Shown here one piece after another: positions 60,003-64,000 of a stretch of DNA of 64,000 nt. Numbering within the stretch: the first letter of the stretch is position 1; each line of letters starts with the position of its first letter. The notes beneath the pieces were generated by a model. It saw only the letters and a program-made list of their open reading frames with translations, was not told where the DNA came from and made no database searches. The position numbers and the translations under genes were made by a program. This DNA is from Mangrovicoccus sp049603835 (lineage in GTDB: Bacteria > Pseudomonadota > Alphaproteobacteria > Rhodobacterales > Rhodobacteraceae): positions 62,001-126,000 of the forward strand of contig JBMYSZ010000004.1 of NCBI GenBank assembly GCA_049603835.1. Direction: 5' to 3'.

Positions 60003-60034
60003 CAGTTCCGCCCATAATCTATATATAGGAACTG
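60003..60034. promoter_or_regulatory. Inverted repeat CAGTTCC-N18-GGAACTG
   Basis: CAGTTCC (60003-60009) and GGAACTG (60028-60034) are perfect 7-bp inverted repeats around an AT-rich 18-bp spacer containing TATATATA. GTTCC occurs at 59974 and 60005, 31 bp apart (three helical turns). This suggests cooperative binding of a dimeric regulator. Confidence 0.45.
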
Positions 60035-60190
60035 TGGCCGCCAATTTCTTGGATTTGGAGAAGCCCGGCCAAAGTTTACTTCACAGTTTATTTCGCCCCC
60101 GGCGCGGCCCTGCAAAATCGCGAAAATTTGTGTCCTCTCGCCACTAAGGTCGAATATAGCCCATAGGTCAGCCTGCCGTAGCTTGCGCCC

Positions 60191-62296
60191 ATGTTGACCC
60201 GTGTTCTGACCCTTCTATGTCTGGCGCTTTGCCTGTTTTCCGCTCCGCTGCGGGCCTATGATAGCCTGCCTGCGGAAAGGGTGGCCGATTATATCCTGCC
60301 GCCCTTTTCCCTGGGGGAGGCGGTAAATGACAATGGCGTCTATAGCCTGCTGAATTCCGGCGGGGCCGAGGCGGGGTATGTGCTGCAAACCGCGCCGCTC
60401 GCCCCTTTGCCGGGCTTTTCCGGCGCCCCGATCAATATTTTAGTGGTGCTGGATCTAGAGGGCAGGTTTCTGGATGTGCGGCTATTAGAGCATAATGAAC
60501 CGATCTTTGTGTCGGGCCTGGGCGAAGCTCCGTTTCACCAGTTCTTTGAGCAATATCGCGGGCTTTCCATCAACACGCCCATCGTGGTTGGCACACCTTA
60601 TGGCGATGCGGGGGCCGGGCAGCTGACCTATCTTGATGGGGTCACCAAAGCCACGGCAAGCGTGCGCATCGCCCATGAAAGCCTGCTGGCGGCAACATTG
60701 GCCGTGGCCCGCGAAAAGATGCAAGGCATCAGCGCCGGCCCACCCGCCGCGCCGGATCTAAGCTATGACGAACCGCTCAGCTGGGATCAGATGCTAGAGC
60801 AAGGCCTGGTCGGACGCCTGACAGTGACCAATGCCCAGGCCGATGCCGCCTTTGCCGGAACGATCTGGGAAGATGACGACCCAGAGGCGCGCGACGACCC
60901 CGAGGGGCTTTATCTCGATCTCTACCTGCTGGATCTTGGCCCGCCAAGCCTGGCCCGTGCCGCCTTATCCGAAGACAGCCTCGCCGATCTACAACGTTTC
61001 ACGAAAATCTCCCCGGAGGATGAGCCACTTTTGGTCATCGATGCTGGGCGCCATGGGCTCGTCTCGCCGGATTTTGTCCGCAATACCGCGCCCGATTTGC
61101 TGGGGGCCGTGCAAGATGGGCTGCCTGTGGCGCTGCGCGATGCGGATCTTTATGTGGAGCTGTCCGAAGATCTGCCTTGGCAGTTGCAAGATGGCACTGC
61201 CATGATACTGCGCACGGATCGGCGGTTGGGATTTGATCCGACCCGTGAGTGGACCCTGAATGTCGAAGCGCTACGCGAACATGGCATGTTTCAGCCCGAA
61301 ATCGGCAGTCAGAGCTTTACGCTACAGCACAGCACGCCTGAACGTTTCTTCACACGCCCCGGCCAAATCGAACAGGTCCCGCCTTGGCTAGAGGCGCTGC
61401 GCAATCGCCAGACGGATATGATTGTGCTGGGCGCGGGGCTGCTGGTCGGGCTTGCGGCACTGATCTTTGGCCTACGCCCCTTGGCTCGCCATCCGCGCTT
61501 GCCGCTGATCCGCGCCGGGGTGCTGGCGCTCATGCTCGGCTTTGTGGGCTGGTGGGGGCAAGGTCAGCTGTCGATCGTTACACCGCTGGCGGTGCTCAAT
61601 ACCGCACTAACCGGCGGCAGTTTTGCCTTCCTGCTTTATGATCCCTTCAGCCTGGCCATTTGGGCGGCGACAATCCTGGGCTTTTTCCTTTGGGGGCGCG
61701 GGCTCTTTTGCGGCTGGCTTTGCCCCTTTGGCGCGCTGCAAGAATTCGCCGACCATCTTGGGCGCGCCCTGCGCTTGCCGCAGATCGAGCCCTCCGCCAT
61801 CTGGGATGCGCGGCTTAAGCTCTTGAAATATGGCGTATTGGCCAGCCTTATCGCCGTAGCAATCTGGGCGCCGCAGCATATCGACAAAGCCGCCGAGGTG
61901 GAGCCATTCAAAACCGCGATCACCGTCTATTTCATCCGCAGCTGGCCCTATGTGCTTTATGCGGGCTTTTGGTTGGTGCTGGGGCTTTTCCTCTTTAAAG
62001 GCTTTTGCCGCTATCTCTGCCCCCTGGGCGCGCTCATGGCCATCGGCGGCGCGCTGCGCTTGAACTCATGGATCCCGCGCCGAGGCGATTGTGGTAGTCC
62101 GTGCCAGCTCTGCCGGGTCAAATGCCGTTATGGTGCCATCGAGAAAACCGGCAAAGTGGCGTATTCCGAATGCTTTGGCTGCCTCGATTGCGTGACAATC
62201 CATGATGATCCCAAGCAATGCGTGCCCCTGGTCTTGGCCGCCAAACGCAAAGAGCGCCAGGCGGCAGGGCTAACCGGAGCGCTGCCAGCGGAGTAA
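60191..62296 (+). CDS. NosR/NirI-like FMN- and 4Fe-4S-containing membrane protein
   Basis: 701 residues. A signal-like start, then a periplasmic FMN-binding domain (about 60-165, flavin threonine likely Thr155 in DGVTKATASV), a long periplasmic region to 410, six or more membrane helices (about 415-625), the cysteine motifs FCGWLCPFGALQEF (about 507) and FCRYLCPLGALMAI (about 606), and two C-terminal iron-sulfur clusters (CGSPCQLCRVKC, CFGCLDCVTIHDDPKQC). The layout is NosR-like, an electron-transfer protein. No nos, nir or nor genes are here; the neighbours are XoxJ and a PedF cytochrome, so the role probably lies in alcohol oxidation. Confidence 0.83.
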   Translation: MLTRVLTLLCLALCLFSAPLRAYDSLPAERVADYILPPFSLGEAVNDNGVYSLLNSGGAEAGYVLQTAPLAPLPGFSGAPINILVVLDLEGRFLDVRLLEHNEPIFVSGLGEAPFHQFFEQYRGLSINTPIVVGTPYGDAGAGQLTYLDGVTKATASVRIAHESLLAATLAVAREKMQGISAGPPAAPDLSYDEPLSWDQMLEQGLVGRLTVTNAQADAAFAGTIWEDDDPEARDDPEGLYLDLYLLDLGPPSLARAALSEDSLADLQRFTKISPEDEPLLVIDAGRHGLVSPDFVRNTAPDLLGAVQDGLPVALRDADLYVELSEDLPWQLQDGTAMILRTDRRLGFDPTREWTLNVEALREHGMFQPEIGSQSFTLQHSTPERFFTRPGQIEQVPPWLEALRNRQTDMIVLGAGLLVGLAALIFGLRPLARHPRLPLIRAGVLALMLGFVGWWGQGQLSIVTPLAVLNTALTGGSFAFLLYDPFSLAIWAATILGFFLWGRGLFCGWLCPFGALQEFADHLGRALRLPQIEPSAIWDARLKLLKYGVLASLIAVAIWAPQHIDKAAEVEPFKTAITVYFIRSWPYVLYAGFWLVLGLFLFKGFCRYLCPLGALMAIGGALRLNSWIPRRGDCGSPCQLCRVKCRYGAIEKTGKVAYSECFGCLDCVTIHDDPKQCVPLVLAAKRKERQAAGLTGALPAE

Positions 62297-62297
62297 G

Positions 62298-62320
62298 CCC
62301 CCTGCCCCTGCCCCGTGCCC
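62298..62320 (-). repeat. G-quadruplex motif between convergent genes
   Basis: The minus strand reads GGG-CAC-GGGG-CA-GGGG-CA-GGGGG (62320-62298), four G runs with loops of 2-3. It fills the gap between the NosR-like stop (62294-62296) and the XoxJ stop (62320-62322). Confidence 0.7.
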
Positions 62321-63219
62321 TAGCGTTCCGGCGGCTGAAAGGTGAGCCCGTAATCGGCAAAGATCGCTTCGATCCTCCCATCTTCCAGGGCATAGCGCAC
62401 CGCGTCATCCGCCGCATAGCTGAGCCCGCGATAGGCGAAATGCACCGCGATCCCTAGGGTCCATTTGCCAACCCCAAAACCCACAAGCGGCGGCTGATGC
62501 ACGCCCAGCCCCTCGCGCAGCCCATAATCAAGCTCGCCGCGCGGGCCCATCACTGCGCGCACTTCGCCCGCCGCCATACCATCCATCGCGGCCAGGGTGC
62601 TGGGATAGCGGGTCATATTCTGCACCATCGCCCCGCCCATCATCGAAGTGAGGTAGAAATCGGAAATGGAGTCATTTTCCACCCCGACCGTGTCAAAGCG
62701 GAAATAGGCCGGCACAGGCTTTTCTTCGGGGAAGGCCGCCTCATCATAGGCAATAGCGATCGCCTCGGAATAGGCTTGGCCGGTAAAAACCACCTGCTCC
62801 ACCCTGCAGATGAAATTGCTGTCATAAGGGACATGCAGCATGATATTGCTGACCGCTCCGCCTACAATCGGGCCTTTCCAGATATTATTGCGCAGATCCG
62901 CATCCAGATTTTCTCCGGCGGCGACGAAATTGAAGCGCGGCTCTACCCCCAGATCTTCGGCGATGATCCGGCCGATCTCGATATCTACCCCGCGCGGTTT
63001 GCCCTTCTCTTCCCAAGACCAAGGCGCGAAATCCTCATAGACCGCGAAAGTGATAAAGCCGCGGTCGATGATCTGGTCCAGATCCTGGCCCACAATATCA
63101 CGGCTGGCATTTTGCGGCTTAGGCTGCGGGACATAATCAGCGCATCGTGGCTGCCCCTGAGCCGAGGCCATTCCCGCAACCGCCAGCGCAAAGCCAAGCC
63201 CGGTAAAAATCGCTTTCAT
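62320..63219 (-). CDS. xoxJ: XoxJ/MoxJ-like periplasmic substrate-binding protein (TIGR03871)
   Basis: 299 residues. Signal peptide ending AGMASAQG, then an SBP_bac_3-like fold with ITFAVYEDFAPWSWEEKGKP and VDIEIGRIIAEDLG, matching the quinoprotein-dehydrogenase-associated binding proteins. XoxJ is encoded with XoxF (lanthanide methanol dehydrogenase) and its cytochrome XoxG, and helps mature or load the enzyme. Start set by GGGAGG. Same strand as, and 106 bases after, the cytochrome gene. Confidence 0.85.
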   Translation of the reverse strand: MKAIFTGLGFALAVAGMASAQGQPRCADYVPQPKPQNASRDIVGQDLDQIIDRGFITFAVYEDFAPWSWEEKGKPRGVDIEIGRIIAEDLGVEPRFNFVAAGENLDADLRNNIWKGPIVGGAVSNIMLHVPYDSNFICRVEQVVFTGQAYSEAIAIAYDEAAFPEEKPVPAYFRFDTVGVENDSISDFYLTSMMGGAMVQNMTRYPSTLAAMDGMAAGEVRAVMGPRGELDYGLREGLGVHQPPLVGFGVGKWTLGIAVHFAYRGLSYAADDAVRYALEDGRIEAIFADYGLTFQPPER

Positions 63220-63325
63220 CTGCTTTCCTCCCAAAAGCAAAAGGGTGCCACCGGATTACGGCAGCACCCAGAGGGCGAGCCTATAACCCGGCCCAGCGTC
63301 CAGCAATCGCTAAAAGCGTTACGCT

Positions 63326-64000
63326 TTAATGAGCCGCCGACAGACCAACCGTCAGGATCTCGATCGCGCCTTTGGTGTCGCTTGGATCCGCCTCTAGCGC
63401 CAAGCCAGCTTTGCGCGCGACGCTATCAGCAACTGGTGCGCCCGACAGAGTTTCGATTTCGCCCGCGATTTCCATCAGCTCTGCTGTGGCCGCTGCGACA
63501 TCGGCAGAGCCATCTTCCAGCGCATTTTTGATATCCATCAGCTGCGGGGTGAATTCGGTGACCATTTCGTCATCCGGGCGGGTTTCGATATAAGTCCGGA
63601 TCGCCCAAGCGGCTTTCTGGCCCAACAATTCGCCAAATGCCGGCATTTTGGTGATCCCGTTTTGAGTATAGCCCACCTGGAACCGCTCTACATACCATTC
63701 ATCGCCATATTCTTCGGCTTCCAAGAAACGCAGATCTGGCGCCAGGCCGCCCGAGATCACCTCAAGCCCGTGGCAGCGCGCGCAGTTCTGGTTATAGCCG
63801 GAAGAGCCGATTTCAATCGCCGCGCTCCACACATCATCGCCCATATCGCGATAGGGATTTTCGATCAGCCAATCATCAGGGTCTTCGAGATCGGGCAGAG
63901 CATCAGTGTTAACAGGCTGCGGGGCAACATCGCCATGGGCAAGAGCCAGGCTTGTGCAAGCCAAAAGCGCCGCGGCGCTCAACGGCAATAGGGAACGAAA
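63326..64000 (-). CDS. Cytochrome c-550 PedF-type (5' end beyond window)
   Basis: The visible part of at least 224 residues has a hydrophobic export segment ending ALAHG and a single c-type heme site NCARCHGLE with a distal-methionine segment KMPAFGELL. The PedF group are electron acceptors of PQQ alcohol dehydrogenases (XoxG-like). The reading frame stays open to the window edge, so the start is outside. Upstream of XoxJ, as in xoxFGJ-type clusters. Confidence 0.85.
   Translation of the reverse strand, partial: FRSLLPLSAAALLACTSLALAHGDVAPQPVNTDALPDLEDPDDWLIENPYRDMGDDVWSAAIEIGSSGYNQNCARCHGLEVISGGLAPDLRFLEAEEYGDEWYVERFQVGYTQNGITKMPAFGELLGQKAAWAIRTYIETRPDDEMVTEFTPQLMDIKNALEDGSADVAAATAELMEIAGEIETLSGAPVADSVARKAGLALEADPSDTKGAIEILTVGLSAAH

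Larger units (their letters stand above)
59867..60190. other. Divergent regulatory region of sulfide operon and NosR-like gene
   Basis: 324 bases with no gene. It contains three inverted repeats entered separately and no other clear promoter. Confidence 0.5.

Noticed and set aside
59893..60147. 84-residue plus-strand frame in the sulfide operon upstream region
   Set aside because: It covers inverted repeats, has no ribosome site and no domain; more likely regulatory DNA.
60191..62296. Interpretation as nitrous-oxide-reduction regulator NosR
   Set aside because: No nosZ, nosD, nir or nor gene is present; the neighbouring genes belong to alcohol oxidation.
1..64000. CRISPR array, insertion sequence, prophage, rRNA operon or replication origin
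   Set aside because: No spaced repeats, transposase, phage structural gene, rRNA or DnaA-box cluster was seen on reading.

Overview
The window is about 64 kb of chromosomal core DNA from an alphaproteobacterium, most probably a marine-type Rhodobacteraceae. The evidence is gene order and family content: leuS-lptE-holA, kdsD-lptC-lptA-lptB-hpf-ptsN, dnaK-dnaJ, cnoX-LON-trm112, long-form Hpf, a Rhodobacter-type porin, an NDUFA9-like protein, and a PedF-type cytochrome c next to XoxJ. No insertion sequence, prophage, CRISPR array or rRNA operon is visible. The only RNA gene seen is one tRNA-Leu(CAG). Genes are packed tightly, with many ATGA/GTGA overlaps and convergent pairs that share stop-codon bases.

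Layout. 0-2 kb: the 3' end of an unknown gene coupled to a chemotaxis receptor with a multi-pass membrane sensor. 2-6.5 kb: 1-Cys peroxiredoxin, a two-gene membrane/secreted module of unknown function, an RluA-type pseudouridine synthase coupled to free methionine-R-sulfoxide reductase, and a STAS / anti-sigma-kinase pair. 6.5-17 kb: gamma-glutamyltransferase family protein, HspQ, a lytic-transglycosylase lipoprotein, an aminotransferase-ftsK-lolA operon, an amidase and a UbiH-type hydroxylase. 17-28 kb: a large GT-C-like membrane protein, the CnoX/LON/Trm112 operon, MarC, ExoIII, a DUF374 acyltransferase, an orphan OmpR-type regulator, RibA coupled to an L,D-transpeptidase, a YggS-type PLP protein and a porin. 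28-41 kb: DUF3576 lipoprotein, leuS-lptE-holA, GST, a flavoprotein, an HNH protein, the NDUFA9-like protein, tRNA-Leu-rnd, and the Kdo/LPS transport operon followed by hpf and ptsN. 41-50 kb: a glycan region with sulfotransferase, a core-2-type glycosyltransferase with DUF5928, two further glycosyltransferases, galU, kdsB, cysQ and a capsule-type ABC permease. 50-55 kb: AlkB, dnaKJ and RadC. 55-60 kb: a sulfide/persulfide operon (DUF2892, persulfide dioxygenase, DUF442-SQR fusion, SulP). 60-64 kb: a NosR-like flavo-iron-sulfur membrane protein facing XoxJ and a PedF cytochrome c, which points to PQQ/lanthanide alcohol oxidation just outside the window.

How the genes fit together. Envelope biogenesis dominates: Kdo synthesis and activation (kdsD, kdsB), LPS transport (lptE, lptC, lptA, lptB), lipoprotein sorting (lolA), peptidoglycan enzymes, and a probable sulfated surface polysaccharide in which the sulfotransferase makes PAP and CysQ removes it. 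A second theme is thiol, sulfur and redox handling.

The most interesting items are: the DUF442-SQR fusion, which appears to lack one canonical SQR cysteine and carries a cysteine elsewhere; the repeated GTTCC/GGAAC inverted repeats upstream of that operon; the sulfated-glycan locus; the GT-C-like membrane protein; a hairpin whose loop is a canonical G-quadruplex motif between convergent genes, with a second quadruplex motif between another convergent pair; and a tRNA-Leu gene apparently co-transcribed with RNase D. All statements rest on reading the sequence and on memory of the protein families; no database search was run.
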